From NCBI GenBank assembly GCA_030765045.1, contig CM060967.1, positions 122,680,412-122,744,411 on the forward strand: 64,000 nt of DNA, read 5' to 3'. Source of the stretch: Tenodera sinensis. Taxonomy: Eukaryota; Arthropoda; Insecta; Mantodea; Mantidae. The position numbers and the translations under genes were made by a program. How positions within the stretch are numbered: the stretch's first letter is position 1; the number at the start of each line of letters is the position of its first letter. This document shows, piece by piece, positions 11,530 to 22,537 of the stretch. The notes under the pieces are model-generated. The model saw only the letters and a program-made list of their open reading frames with translations, did not search any database and was not told the origin of the DNA.

Positions 11530-12415
11530 TTCTTTAGAAAGAGTCCCGTAGCACTTGCCGGCCAAATTCAAAGTCCGAAGCTACTTACTGCACATGCGCA
11601 GCAGAATCGCCACTAGGTTGTGCTGCATGTGCTAGCTGGCACTAGCAGACCATTTTCACATTTGCCAACATTGCTTTTTCAACCACACTAGTTTTTGTTG
11701 CCAACACACTAAACACTCGTGCACGCGTCAGCTAATTTACACCGCCAGCACGACTCCATACAATTATTGTGTACATTATCGTTATTGCCCACACAGATAA
11801 ATCGCTAGCGTGACTCCATACTATTGTTCTGTACATTATTATTGCCTTGTTACTGGGTCCACGCAATACTGGCTCGTTTTATTTATTTATTTTTTTATTT
11901 TTGAGTGGAGAAAAAGTCTATTTACGGAGCCCATGCACTGGGATGGCACAGAGGGGGGACTGTAGGCTTCGCCCTAGGGCACTACCCACTAAAAAAACTC
12001 CACCGGAAGCGCTGAATTAACACTGATTAATTAACTAACACTAATTAATTTTTTTTATGGGGTGTAGCACGGCATCACATTCCCTGCGTAGCATTCGGGT
12101 TCTCAGCAGGCCCTCGTCGTAGAGGAATTGTATAAATTCTTCCTCATTATAACACAAAGGCGCTAAATCTACTATGCTAATGAAGCGATTCATTGCACCC
12201 TCACAACTTGCTTCTAACAAGTTCAATAGCATACTGCCGGGTCCCGCTAAAACATTCAAATTTAAGATTGGCAACAAATTAATGGAGAAATTGTGTTCTT
12301 GGCAGCGCTGAATTAACACTGCAACTTCGGCAACTTTCGTAAGAATTCGCTCACACTACCGAGTGGGACTTAGCCGAAATTCTCAGGAAACTCTCATGGG
12401 ACTCTTTCTAAAGAA
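11530..12415. mobile_element. DNA transposon with 18-bp terminal repeats, family unknown
   Basis: Ends carry the inverted repeat TTCTTTAGAAAGAGTCCC (11530-11547 and its complement at 12398-12415). The inside is GC-richer than the flanks. A 92-codon minus-strand ORF (12041-12319) of unknown family lies between two direct copies of GCGCTGAATTAACACTG (about 12009 and 12304), possibly marking a nested insertion. Confidence 0.6.
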
Positions 12416-12619
12416 TATCCAATGTCACTATAAAATAAAGATATTGCTAAAAAGGAAAATATACATAAGATATACCATTCAAATAGGCAGTAGCCAGAAA
12501 TAAAATACAGTTATAAAAAGCTCGAAAGAGTATAAATTTCAATATTGAAAATTTTATATCCTCAAGTTCATGTTTACCTTCGCCAAAAACTTCAAAACCC
12601 TTTCAACCACTTGCTTGTT

Positions 12620-13055
12620 TTCTGCTAGGACCTCTGCAACACTGATGGTAGTTGCAGAGAGTTTCGAAGGTGTGCTAGGGTAACACACTCTAGCAGCACG
12701 TGAGGGACTGACAAAAAGTTGTCACACAGTGGACAAACAGGAGCAGGCTCCCATTTAAAAAGGTAACCATGCAAAAAATTGCAGTGGTCAACGTGCAGCC
12801 GAGCCAAGTTAACCTCCTTGTGACGAGATATGCAAGAGGAGGTTACCAAGTTTATCGGAAGTTCTGTCACTTCTCTAAGCTTAAGAGCTGACCACTCTTG
12901 GTGCCAGCATGACAGCACTGCACTTTTAGCCTAAAGTCTTTCAAAGTAATATGGGAGATGTTAATACTGGCTTCTGTGGTTGCTGCCAAATCTGCCAGTT
13001 CATTCCCTAGCATATTGATTAAGAGTAGAATGATTTTTGTGATGCACTTCACTTA
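12620..13055 (-). mobile_element. LINE RNase H fragment (Jockey/I-type)
   Basis: Minus-strand frames give LGNELADLAATTEASI (end of an RNase H domain), then HKEVNLARLHVDHCNFLHGY and CPLCDNFLSVPHVLLEC, the Cys-rich C-terminus typical of insect non-LTR elements. It is a different family from the I-like copies elsewhere. A frameshift lies near 12900. Confidence 0.8.
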
Positions 13056-13139
13056 CTAAAAAGTGTGAGAAATAATTTAAAGTACCTATTCACCGTTAGA
13101 CGAAGGTGAATGTGTTGCCACTTGAAATTATATGTTGTT

Positions 13140-13345
13140 GATTAATGCCATGCATTTGGGACGAAGTCGTTAGTATTCATGCTTTCCAGTACTTCTATAC
13201 TTCTGTTGGTTCTTCAGATAATGCATTTATTTGGGTGGTCTTTATTCATATCTGCTCCCAAATCACATAGGCGGCAGATGGTAGAAGGGAAGATTACAAT
13301 TCTATGCAGATGACTTGAAAGTCAATTGTGACCAATTATTATTAG
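13140..13345. repeat. diverged repeat, paired with 15315-15520
   Basis: About 200 bp align by eye to 15315-15520 (shared CCCATGCATTT, ATTCATGC, TTCTTCAGAT and GACCAATTATTA). Orientation is the same; the function is unknown. Confidence 0.55.
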
Positions 13346-13411
13346 TCTGAAGGGTGCTATTGCTGCTTTGTGGAAGCATTATGAATAACAGTTCTTTTCT
13401 GCAGTTCTTAA

Positions 13412-13587
13412 AGTTGGCGAGAGCCAACCTGGCACTTGACCTGCAAACAAGACTAGTACTATCTTGTCCAATCAACTAATGGTTGCGTGATTGTGTTTGT
13501 AACACAATTGGATGAGAGAGTGCTAGCCTTGTTTGCAGATGAGTGAATCAGCCTGCTGTCAAGTGCCACGTTAGTTCTCGCTGACCA
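13412..13587. mobile_element. small palindromic MITE
   Basis: The two halves are inverted copies: GTGGCACTTGAC-type and CTGCAAACAAG-type blocks on the left recur complemented on the right. Outer ends are AGTTGGCGAGAGC and the complement of GGTCAGCGAGAAC. It is about 176 bp with no coding capacity. Confidence 0.65.
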
Positions 13588-13594
13588 TAGTCTT

Positions 13595-14000
13595 GATTTT
13601 TTATTGTGAGAAATTACAAACTTTTTTTTTAAGTAAATCTTTTAACAGCTTGATAATGGTAGGTTTGGTGTTTTTTTTAAGTATGTTAAAACCCTTTGTT
13701 GCTAAAAAATCTGCAGCTTTGTTACTAGATAAACTACATCTAGTAACAAAGCACAGTGAGCAGGTGTCCACTGAAGCTAGATCTTTTTATGTAGTCTGAT
13801 TAGTTGTATCACCGTTTGGAACAATCTTTAATGTGGCAAGATATAATATTATATGAGCATATTGCTTGTATTGCAGCTTTCAAGCCTGAGAATGTAACTA
13901 CTTTGGTATAATAGTGGACTGGTAGATTTAGAAGTTATTGTAATGTTGTACAAATTGCTGTCATTTCCGCATCAAAACTTGTGGTGTATACCCATAGTGA
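13595..14000 (-). mobile_element. LINE RNase H fragment, decayed
   Basis: Minus-strand pieces read YTTSFDAEMTAICTTLQ and GLKAAIQAI, the start of a retrotransposon RNase H domain, then many stops. A 15-bp stem (13716-13751, GCTTTGTTACTAGAT arms) lies inside. Confidence 0.6.
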
Positions 14001-14109
14001 GTGATAGAATGAGAACATGTAACTCCAGCACCTGCATTAGCATCTTTTAAAGAACTGTCAGTTAATGTGTGTCACCATTCATCGGTAGGATATTTGGTAT
14101 GGATGGTTT

Positions 14110-14480
14110 CTAAAACATGGGCCTTCCTGGCCTTGAAATCCTGGGATTTGAACTGCAGACCCTCCGCCACCATTCATTGGTAGGATATTTGGTATGGATG
14201 GTTTCTAAAACAAGGGCCTTCCTGACCTTGACATCCTGGGATTTGAACTGCAGACCCTCCGCTTATCAGGCGGGTGCTCAAACCACTAAGCTACTGTGAC
14301 AACCTGCCAGAATGACTGAATTCTCCAACCAGTTAGTATTTCTCCTGGTAAACCACAAAGGCAGTCTCACATCAGAGACAATTACCCCAATGGTGACTTA
14401 CTATTGTAAGCACTTTATGTCCTGGGATTAAATAATCTTCAGATGGTAATTATTATTTATTTATGCCAACATACTTACTG
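14110..14480 (-). mobile_element. composite tRNA-derived SINE (family C) with internal duplication
   Basis: Reading leftwards: a SINE tail (14447-14480), a ~115-bp block shared with 38800-38940, a tRNA-like head with B box GTTCAAATCCC, and a second partial copy of the head (14117-14200 repeats 14203-14286 at ~85-bp spacing). The order is the same as in the plus-strand copy at 38756-39125. Confidence 0.75.
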
Positions 14481-14504
14481 TTACCTGTTTTTATATTGAC
14501 TAAG

Positions 14505-15190
14505 TTATGGAACTACAAACTTTGATGGAGAAATTGAAGCAATTCGAATGGCCCTACAAAATCTCTTGTATAGAATTTCACATTTTAATCAAGCAGTTAT
14601 TCTCTCAGATTCCAGGGCAGCAATTATAGCAATTACTTCTAAGTTGTCACCAAAAAACCAAACAATTATAGAATGTTGGAAAATCCTTACCCATCTAACA
14701 GCACTTCCCTAGTCTTCCAATGGATACCAGCTCACTGTGGACTGAGTGGTAATGAGAAAGCTGATTTTCTTGCTAAAAAGGGTACCGGCAATGTGCAGAA
14801 ATCTATAGTTAATCTACCATTTTATGCAGCTAAAAGATTAGTCAACTCTGAGTTTAAAAAAGTTATTGCAAAATATTACTATGAAAAATCAAAAAATAAA
14901 AGATGGGAACTACCAAACATTCAAACAGTAATTCCTGAGTATCTTGAAAAACAGCAGTTGCAACCTTCAGGTTGATAACAGGACATGATTGTCTGGCAAA
15001 ACATTTAAACAGAATTGGGATATATTCTTCACCACTCTACCCTCTATGTGATCTGCAAGAGGAAATGGACCTACACCACCTTCAAATATGCCCGGCCACT
15101 TCTAGTGCCCCATCCATCAGTGAAAAATATTGGAGAGCAAGAGGATTAATGACCTCATTGTCAGAAATCCAGCTTTAGCTAACAACATAT
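14505..15190 (+). mobile_element. I-like retrotransposon RNase H to 3' end
   Basis: The best coding copy of this family here. Frames give MEKLKQFEWPYKI, the RNase H motif WIPAHCGLSGNEKADFLAKK, the linker NKRWELPNIQTVIPEY, and the Cys-rich tail LYPLCDLQEEMDLHHLQICP ending at 15178. One frameshift lies near 14960 and a small deletion near 14707. The tail is GCTAACAACA. Confidence 0.85.
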
Positions 15191-15314
15191 TGATTTTAAC
15201 TGCTGTTAAGGTTTGGCAGGTTTTGGAGAGAAGATGCACTTCATACTGATTCATTTGGAGAAATAATTTTTGTTTTTTTGTAAGATTAGTTTCTTAAATT
15301 GTAACAGTATATAG

Positions 15315-15520
15315 TTATTTATTAATCCCATGCATTTGTTGACAAAGACATTAGCATTCATGCCTTCCAATACTTTGGTGCATCTATTACGTTCTTCAGA
15401 TGTTTAAGTGATTTTTATTCGTATCTGCACCTAAACTACATAAGAGAGATGAGAGAAGACAGGATATCAATTCCATGTGTATGACTTGCAAGATAATCAT
15501 GACCAATTATTAATCTGTAA
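15315..15520. repeat. diverged repeat, paired with 13140-13345
   Basis: See the partner copy. Between this and 15825 I see nothing further that can be named. Confidence 0.5.
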
Positions 15521-15824
15521 GAATATCTATATTTACATCCCCCATGATTTTTTTAATTAGACATGTTTTGTTCTCCACATGCCTTCTACATTCCATTGTA
15601 ATGTTTCAGTGTGTTGTAGAATTGATTGGAGAGCATTTATACCGCCAGAATTATTATCCATTGGCCTCATCATTTTGGCAGATATGTAGTCGTTTTAATG
15701 AGATTGAGTTGTATTTATGGACCTGCTTTAACTACTTTGGTTCTCATTGTCCCATACTATATTTTGGACTTGAAAGATCACCTAATTTTGTTCAGATGCC
15801 CCTTTATGATGCTTGAGGTTCTCT

Positions 15825-15985
15825 TACATGTCACACGGGATCAATTGTTTTACTTCCCTTCTGAAGGAAGCCATGTTAAATACTGTTATGTCCAAAAAAA
15901 TCCATCGCCTTCCACCGGTTTTGAACCTACAACTTTGGGAAAAAGAGGCTAGCAGGTTACCCCTAGACCAAGGAGAATGACATCG
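15825..15985 (-). mobile_element. tRNA-derived SINE
   Basis: The minus-strand head carries A-box-like TGGTCTAGGGGTAACCTGC and B box GGTTCAAAACC; the body runs left to about 15825. The cloverleaf is incomplete. Confidence 0.6.
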
Positions 15986-16489
15986 TTTTAATGTGCACAC
16001 GAGTTATTATCTTAACAAAGTATAATAAAGTCTGAATGACACTTTCCATTGACAACGGATCCTTCTGATCTGTAATAGTCAGGACTTGCAGAAGTTCAGC
16101 AATACTCTTCTATCTGCCTAATGGAGGTATTTATACGCCATGGTAAGTGGCGTATGTAAAGGACTTTCTGTCAGAGCTTCAGTCTCTTAGATGATTGGCT
16201 TGGGCATCTCCCGGAGTTTGAAATTGGAGGTCTTGTCTTCTATACATGTGTTAAGCAACATTTCCTCTGCATCTGATGTTCCAGTTATAACGCTGATACT
16301 CGGGGCTGTACGGGTGGTATGCATAGTCGTTACGTTGAGGATGCCTTGAGCAAAGGAAAAGATAGGCGAAGGATGCGATTTCGTGCATAGAGACGTTTTT
16401 TAAAGAAATCCTAGGCCTTGAGGAAGCCTCCAGTCTCAGGATATTTATAATTCTCATACGAAAAGGACACTCCTAGCTTGTGCTCCTAG

Positions 16490-16524
16490 CCAATCGTGGC
16501 TAACGAGACAGACACGTAGCCAAT
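16490..16524 (+). promoter_or_regulatory. CCAAT boxes upstream of the Myb/SANT-like gene
   Basis: Two CCAAT motifs (16490-16494 and 16520-16524) lie 40-75 bp before the start codon at 16564, within a locally GC-richer stretch. No TATA box is seen. The spacing suits a TATA-less promoter; this is inference only. Confidence 0.4.
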
Positions 16525-16563
16525 AGGAACTATTCAAATATAAACAAAAGCGCATCAATCAAC

Positions 16564-16743
16564 ATGGCGGGAGAAAATTCTCACAGAATATTTTCTGCCG
16601 AGGAAAAGAGTATTTTGATCGATTTAGTCAAAAAAAGTAAAATGATTGAAAATAAAAGGACGAATGTTGTAAGCCTTGCCAAAAAGAAGGCCGCATGGGA
16701 GGAAATTGAACGTCAATTTAACAGCAATGTTGGCGTGTCCAAG
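16564..16743 (+). CDS. Myb/SANT-like DNA-binding protein (MSANTD3 type), exon 1
   Basis: First of six exons of a 342-aa protein nested inside the HIGD2A intron on the same strand. It encodes residues 1-60, most of a trihelix/Myb-SANT-like domain of the Myb_DNA-bind_5 type: FSAEEKSILIDLVKKSK, a basic turn, then AAWEEIERQFNS with Trp45. ATG at 16564 (AACATGG context) is the first in frame. It ends AAG|GTAAGG in phase 0. Such proteins bind DNA in the nucleus; some are host genes (MSANTD3), others descend from transposons. No target can be read from the sequence. Confidence 0.85.
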
Positions 16744-16964
16744 GTAAGGAAATAAAAATTTGGTTAAATGTGTATTATAACTGCAAATTAAAGTTCATTT
16801 ATTGGTGTAATTTGTTCAGATGTAATTACCACAGTTTCATGGAGCAATGGACCTGTATTCCATACGAATTGATTTTAAATGTATTTATATGTTACCACCA
16901 ATAATTAAGAACCTTAATCTCTATACAAATCGTTTCATTTACTACGTTTTCATGTAGTATTGAA

Positions 16965-18885
16965 ATCGATTTGAATCCAATCCATTCTTACTAGGATCCG
17001 CGTTTCCATGTTGAATTCAGTCCGGAATGAGATCGATTTGGATATGCAAGGCTCAAGCATAATAATTCAAGTTTTTGTGTTTATTTGATTTATGTCGGCG
17101 AACGCGTAAAAAGATGTTTTCTGCGTATTTTAAGTAGGTTTTGAGCTTAGTAAATATTTATGAGAAGAATATATTGTGAGATTATAGAAACAAAAAACTG
17201 GATTTGTTGTGTTTTATTGCACCACTTTTTCTAAGAAAACAAAATGATGAGCGTGCAACGTGTTACGAGTACAGTAGAAGTTAGCATCTTTGGCGGATTC
17301 AAATAGATTTGAATCTGGCAGTTGTTTCCCGGCAACAAAATTCTGATCCAATCCCACTTCTAAGAGGGTCAGATCTAAGGATTCGGTTCGATCTGAATCC
17401 GTGTTTCCATGCAGTATTCACTCCGGAAAGAGAACTCAAATTGAATTCCCCATGGAAACAGTAAATATATACCTATGCAGAGCTCTGCAAGAGTTACTAT
17501 GATTTCATGGTGAATTCAAGTCGATCTGAGTTCTCATTCCGGATCCGAGCTTCCCTTAGTGTTTTTCCCCCCTTTTTGTGAAATCTTGTTTTTTTTGGGA
17601 GAAGATACTTATTGAGATAAACTTGAAAAGCAAAATGTTAACCAAATAAATAATGTTGTTGCAATTTTTAAGTCATTTCTGAGATATAGAGATACATATA
17701 AATATTTCATGAGCACTATCATTTCAGCCGTAAAATGTAATACGTTGGTTATTTCTATTTCAAACATATAGACGGGATGAGCTGTAACACATAAACTAAT
17801 ATAGCTAGGTCAACTTTCTTACTGTATTCTGATAGTCCTGGAAGAGGACTTCAAAACGCTAGCTCGTTTGCTGAAATAGATTAAGAGAGAAATTATGGCC
17901 GAAATAAGGTTTAGGGTAATTGTGACTTTTACGCGTAGACTAAAATAACTAAGTCAACTTTCTTTAGGTTTTCTGAAAGCTCTTGTTGAGACCTTTAGTA
18001 TCCTAGCTTGTTTGTTGAAATTGGCCCATAAACAGATAAATTATGGCCAAAATAAGGTTTAGAGTAATTGTGACTGTTATGTGTAGACTAATATAGTACT
18101 TTCAACTTTCTTACTGTATTCTGTTAGCCTTGGAAGAAGACTTTAAAACACTGCTTTGTTTAATATGTAAGCTAAGGCTTTCACGGCCGGTGTCTATCCG
18201 TTGAAATCGGTCCATTAGAAGAGAAGAAAGAGCCAAAATAAGGTTCAATTGCTCGGTAGAAGTGGAATAAAAAATGTTATTTTTTATGTAAAATCGTGTT
18301 TTTTCAGGAATGACACCTCTATAGATAGACTTAAAAAGCAAAATCCTATCTGAATACAACATTTGATCAAAGTCGTTAGAGCCATTTCCAAGATATATAC
18401 AATATACAAGAATTGCTCGTTTAAATATATGAGATACCACAAGGATGCTGGATTCAAATTGAAATGACTCACTGAATCCGATCTGCTTAGAAGTGGGATT
18501 GGACCGAAATTGTGTTGCATGGAAACGCCTACCCATACAAATTAATTTGAATCCACCAAGGATGCTAACTTCTACTGTATTGTAACACTGCACACTCGTC
18601 ATTTTGTTTTCTTAGTAAAAGTGGTGTAATAAAACACAACAAAGCCACTTTTATTGTTTCTATAATCTGCAGTATACTCACTCACTCCTCTTAAAAATAT
18701 TCACTAATCTCAAAACTTTGTTAAAATATACAGAAAACATAGTTTTATAGATTTGCCAACATAAACCAAGTGAACAACATAAATTAATTATTTGTGTTTG
18801 AGCCTTGCATATCCAAATCAATCTATTTCCAGATTGAATTCAACATGGAACTGTGGAAATGGGAATTGACTTAAATTGAATTAAG
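16965..18885. mobile_element. fold-back element with ~450-bp inverted arms and internal tandem repeats
   Basis: The left arm (about 16965-17420) and right arm (about 18440-18885) are reverse complements along most of their length; shared blocks include GATATGCAAGGCTCAA, AGAAGTTAGCATC and CCAATCCCACTTCTAAG. The ~1-kb centre holds three tandem units of about 150 bp (17770-18260). No transposase frame is seen; the 163-codon ORF here is an arm artefact. It lies in intron 1 of the Myb/SANT-like gene. The class is unknown. Confidence 0.75.
17770..18260. repeat. three ~150-bp tandem repeats
   Basis: Units begin near 17780, 17930 and 18080 and share GTCAACTTTCTT, AAATTATGGCC and AATAAGGTTTAG-type blocks. 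The third unit is interrupted at 18168-18200 by a short insert containing GGCTTTCACGGCCGGTGTC. Confidence 0.75.
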
Positions 18886-19030
18886 TTCTGCATGGAAACA
18901 TAGCAAGTGATAGCTTGTATGTCTTCTAATAATGTGGAGAGCTCAAGTTCGAATCTGTGATTTGAGCATCATTATTCCATTCATTGTGTATAAACCTGAA
19001 ATAAGTGAAATTAAACCTTAAACAAAAAGT

Positions 19031-19904
19031 AAAAAATCTGATGTGTTGCACTCACATGACTATCTCTACTCTAGTACTAGCCATTCTTACAAACTATTAT
19101 TCCTATACCATCTTCGTGTTAGTTGAGATAAACATTTGCAGAAATTATTTTGTTTCTTGTTTTCTTGCATGTGCAACAGGAATATGAGAATACAGTAGGA
19201 TTTAAGTGGTAGTCAAATCTTTAAAGCTTTCAAATTCCATTCTCTTTGCATAGTTAACATATAAAAAAAAGGAACAGTGATGTTTCATTTTACAGAAGTA
19301 TAAGTTCTCCAAAACTTACACAAATAACAAGGAATATCTCCGAAATGGTTCACTCTACAAAAAAATTTATTCAGACATAAATTGTGTGTTTTAGCAAGAT
19401 ATACATTTTTTGTACAGCAAGATTTGGTCTATCTCTTACGGTTTACCGGTTATGCAAAAGTCATTCAGAATAAATAGGACTTCATGCGCTGTAGCCAGAA
19501 AATTCAAGATATACATTTCATTTGTCACAAAAATATCTGAAACATACATGATTTTAATCAAAATCATCAGAGCCATTTTCAAGAAAATCAAAATTTTTGA
19601 AAAATTTTCCATGTAAAGGGTAGTTTAGGGTGGAGGAATTTTCTTCAAAATCTTTGTGTTGCATCCTTGGAAGACATTAAACTTCAACACCAACTTTGGT
19701 TTTTAACTGATTTTTCGTTTTTGAGTTATGCCATCCATAGACACACACGCACACACATACACAGACCTTTTTCTAAAAAATGCTTCTTTTGGATTCAGGG
19801 GGCCTCAAATTATATATTTCTGGTGAAATCTTGACATCGAATTTTTGGGTGGAATACAATACTCCCTCTACTTTGCTGTACATAGTAGAGAAAGTAAAAA
19901 TTAC
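19031..19904 (+). repeat. repeat B copy 1 (unclassified interspersed repeat)
   Basis: Starts AAAAAATCTGATGTGTTGCA and ends AGTAGAGAAAGTAAAAAT, as in the copies at 20632, 21903, 28713, 43605 and 57712. It is about 870 bp. The ends share a 12-bp inverted motif (ACTTTCTCTACT). A (CA)n block and the phrase CAGACCTTTTTCTAAAAA precede the 3' end. No conserved ORF. Confidence 0.8.
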
Positions 19905-20108
19905 ATGAAACAGATTGAAGATATAATACTCAATATGGCAAATCTGCACATTTGGATTTGAATACTCCATGAAAACATGGTAACTGCATATTCAGTTCTT
20001 AAAGCAGTCCAACTTTAATTATGCATTGCTGTATTGCAATATTTTATTACAATGAAACAATGCTATATTTATGAAAATAATTATGCAATTGCTTTTATTT
20101 CATTTCAG

Positions 20109-20322
20109 CGAACACTGCCCCAGCTAAAAAAATGCTGGGACAATATAAAAACAAAACGGAAGAGGGACATGGCGAATGAAAAGAGACAGGGCATGGAGAC
20201 TGGTGATAGTCCACCATCTCTTGCAGCATCAGCACCAGAACAAGAATTGGCTGTTCACCATTTAGAACATGATGTAGGGTTCTGGTTTGACAGCAATGCT
20301 GAAGTTATCAGGTCATCTCCAG
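20109..20322 (+). CDS. Myb/SANT-like protein, exon 2
   Basis: The acceptor TTTCATTTCAG ends at 20108; the exon opens in phase 0 with RTLPQLKKCWDNIKTKRKRD, completing the Myb/SANT-like domain (Trp70, the family's LKKCW.NIK motif). A low-complexity linker with Ala, Glu and His follows to residue 131. The donor is G|GTACCT at 20323, phase 1; read-through would stop two codons later, which supports splicing. Intron 1 (16744-20108) contains the fold-back element and repeat B copy 1. Confidence 0.85.
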
Positions 20323-20441
20323 GTACCTAATTGAAAAATCATATACTAAGAAAATATTCTTGCAAAGCAAATAATGTATTAAAGAAAAAAGTGCTCCATT
20401 TCCATGTTTTACATTAATACCTACTTCTTGATATTTTTCAG

Positions 20442-20510
20442 GCTTATCCAGACCAGCAGAAATAATTGTGCTTGATAGTGAGGCTGCAGATGGAAGTTCT
20501 AATGTACAAG
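20442..20510 (+). CDS. Myb/SANT-like protein, exon 3
   Basis: 69 bp (23 codons), entered and left in phase 1, so it can be skipped without changing frame. The acceptor TATTTTTCAG ends at 20441 and the donor is G|GTAATT. It encodes an acidic linker including PAEIIVLDSEAADG, which could serve as a SUMO-interaction-like motif (IIVLDSE); that is speculation. No stop in frame. Confidence 0.75.
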
Positions 20511-20631
20511 GTAATTAAGTTAAGTGTATTTTTTGAATATACAAGTTTAATGTTGACATAAACTCACAATGTACAGTACTTATAATTCCATGATGGCTCC
20601 CATTGTTTTGAAAAAAAAGTGATAATTATTT

Positions 20632-21336
20632 TTAAAAAATCTGATGTGTTGCACTCACGTGACTTTCCCTACTCTTGTACTAACCTTTCTTACAAACTCT
20701 TATTCCTATATTTTCTTCGTATTAGTTGAGATAAACATTTGTACAAATTATCTTATTGCTTATTTGCTTGTATGTGTAAGGGGAATATTAGAATACAGTA
20801 GGCTTTGAGCGATAGTAAAATCTTTTAAAGCTATGAGATTCCGTTCTGTTTGCACGCTTAACATATAAAAAAAAAGAACAATGATGTTCCATTTCACCAA
20901 AGTTTTTAATTTCTGAAACTGACACAAATATCAAGGAATATCTCCAAAATGGCTCACTGTACAAAAATATTTATTTAGACATAAATTGTATGTTTTAGCG
21001 AGATCTACTTTTTTGTATATATAGTAAGATTTGTTCTTTCTCTTACGGTTTACGAGTTATTCAAAAGTCATCCAGAGTAAACAGGACTATTTGAAAAACA
21101 GAATTTTTGAAAAACTTTTCATGTAAAGGGTAGTTTAGGGTGGGGCTATTTTCTTCAAAATCTTTGTGTTGCATCCTTGAAAGGCATTAAACTTAAATAC
21201 CAACTTTTCGTTTTTGGGTTATGTTGTCCACAGGCTGACACACACACCACACACACACACACACACGCACGCACACACCCACAGACCTTTTTCTAAAAAT
21301 GCTTTTTTTGGATTCAGGGGTTCTCAAAACATACAA
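20632..21336 (+). repeat. repeat B copy 2
   Basis: Same start and internal order as copy 1, with a longer (CA)n at 21238-21285. Truncated after CTCAAAACATA, where a mariner fragment begins. Confidence 0.8.
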
Positions 21337-21893
21337 GGGTGGTTCAATAAGTAATGCAACACATTTGTTTTCTGAAACAGGGGTTGTTTTATTCAGCATT
21401 CAAATATACCATGTTATTCCCCAATCTTTTAGCTACACCACATTATTTTTCAACGTAATCTCTGTTGAATGCTACAGCTTTACGCCACCTTGAAATGAGG
21501 GCCTGTATGCCTGCAAGGTACCATTCTACTGGTCGATGTCGGAGCCTCAATAACTTCATCATCCGCGATTCCTCTCCCATGGATTGCATCCTTCATTGGA
21601 CCAAACATATGGAAATCCGACGGTGCTAGATCGGGACTGTAGGGAGGATACTGAAGAATAGTCCACTGAAGTTTTGTGAGCTCCTCTCGGGTGCGAAGAG
21701 TTGTGTGAGGTCTTGCATTGTCATGGAGAAGAAGTTCGTTCAGATTTTTGTGTCTATGAACATGCTGAAGTTGTTTCTTTAATTTTCGAAGAGTAGCACA
21801 ATACACTTCAGAGTTGATCGTTTGACCATGGGGAAGGACATCAAACAGAATAACCCCTTCAGCGTCCCAGAAGACTTTACCGACTGAGGGTAT
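21337..21893 (-). pseudogene. mariner fragment with C-terminal transposase
   Basis: The plus-strand left end is a mariner terminus (CAAGGGTGGTTCAATAAGTA) after a TA. Leftward translation gives KVFWDAEGVILFDVLPHGQT (first catalytic Asp), LLHDNARPHTTLRTREEL (second) and YPPYSPDLAPSDFHMFG (third). So the catalytic part is nearly complete, but the N-terminal DNA-binding half and the other terminus are gone; the break at 21893 joins repeat B copy 3. Same family as 33446-37505. Confidence 0.85.
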
Positions 21894-21902
21894 GGCTTTA
21901 AA

Positions 21903-22432
21903 AAAATGTGAAATGTTTGAGATATTTTTATGACAAATGAAATGTATATCTTGCATTTTCTGACTATAGCCCCTGTAGTCGTATTTACCCTGGACAACTT
22001 TTGCATAATTGGTAAACTGTTAGAGATAGACCAAATTATACTATACAAAAAATGTAGCTCTTGCTAAACTACACAATTCATGTCTGAAAAATTTTCTTTT
22101 AGGGTGAACCATTTCGGAGATATTCCTTGTTATGTGTGTGAGTTTAGGAAAACTTAGAACTTTCATGAAATGGATCATCATTGTTTATTTTTTTATATGT
22201 TAAGTGTGCAAAGACAACACAATCTCAAACCTTTAAAATATTTGACTATCGCACAAAGCCTACTGTACTCTAACATTCTCCTTGCACCTACAAGGAAATA
22301 AGCGATAAGATAATTTGTACAAATGTTTATCTTAACTAACACGAAGAAGCTATAGGAATAAGAGTTTGTAAGAATGGTTAGTGCAAGAGTAGAGAAAGTT
22401 ATGTGAGTGCAACCCATCAGATTTTTTACTTT
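21903..22432 (-). repeat. repeat B copy 3, inverted
   Basis: Reverse-complement copy ending at the B start motif near 22432 (TGCAACCCATCAGATTTTTT). With copy 2 it forms inverted arms around the mariner fragment. Confidence 0.8.
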
Positions 22433-22499
22433 TATATTCTTCCTGAGCCTAAAATCACCTTTTTCAGTTTGAATTGGACCCAAGATTTTCCTTAAAATT

Positions 22500-22501
22500 G
22501 T

Positions 22502-22537
<36 letters not shown>

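Noticed and set aside
15544..15952. Overlapping 90- and 108-codon ORFs
   Set aside because: Hydrophobic residues from T-rich DNA with no domain, no splice support and a SINE at the 3' side.
18111..18602. 163-codon minus-strand ORF
   Set aside because: It runs across the tandem repeat and fold-back arm, matches no protein, and the equivalent arm at 17.0-17.4 kb is not open.
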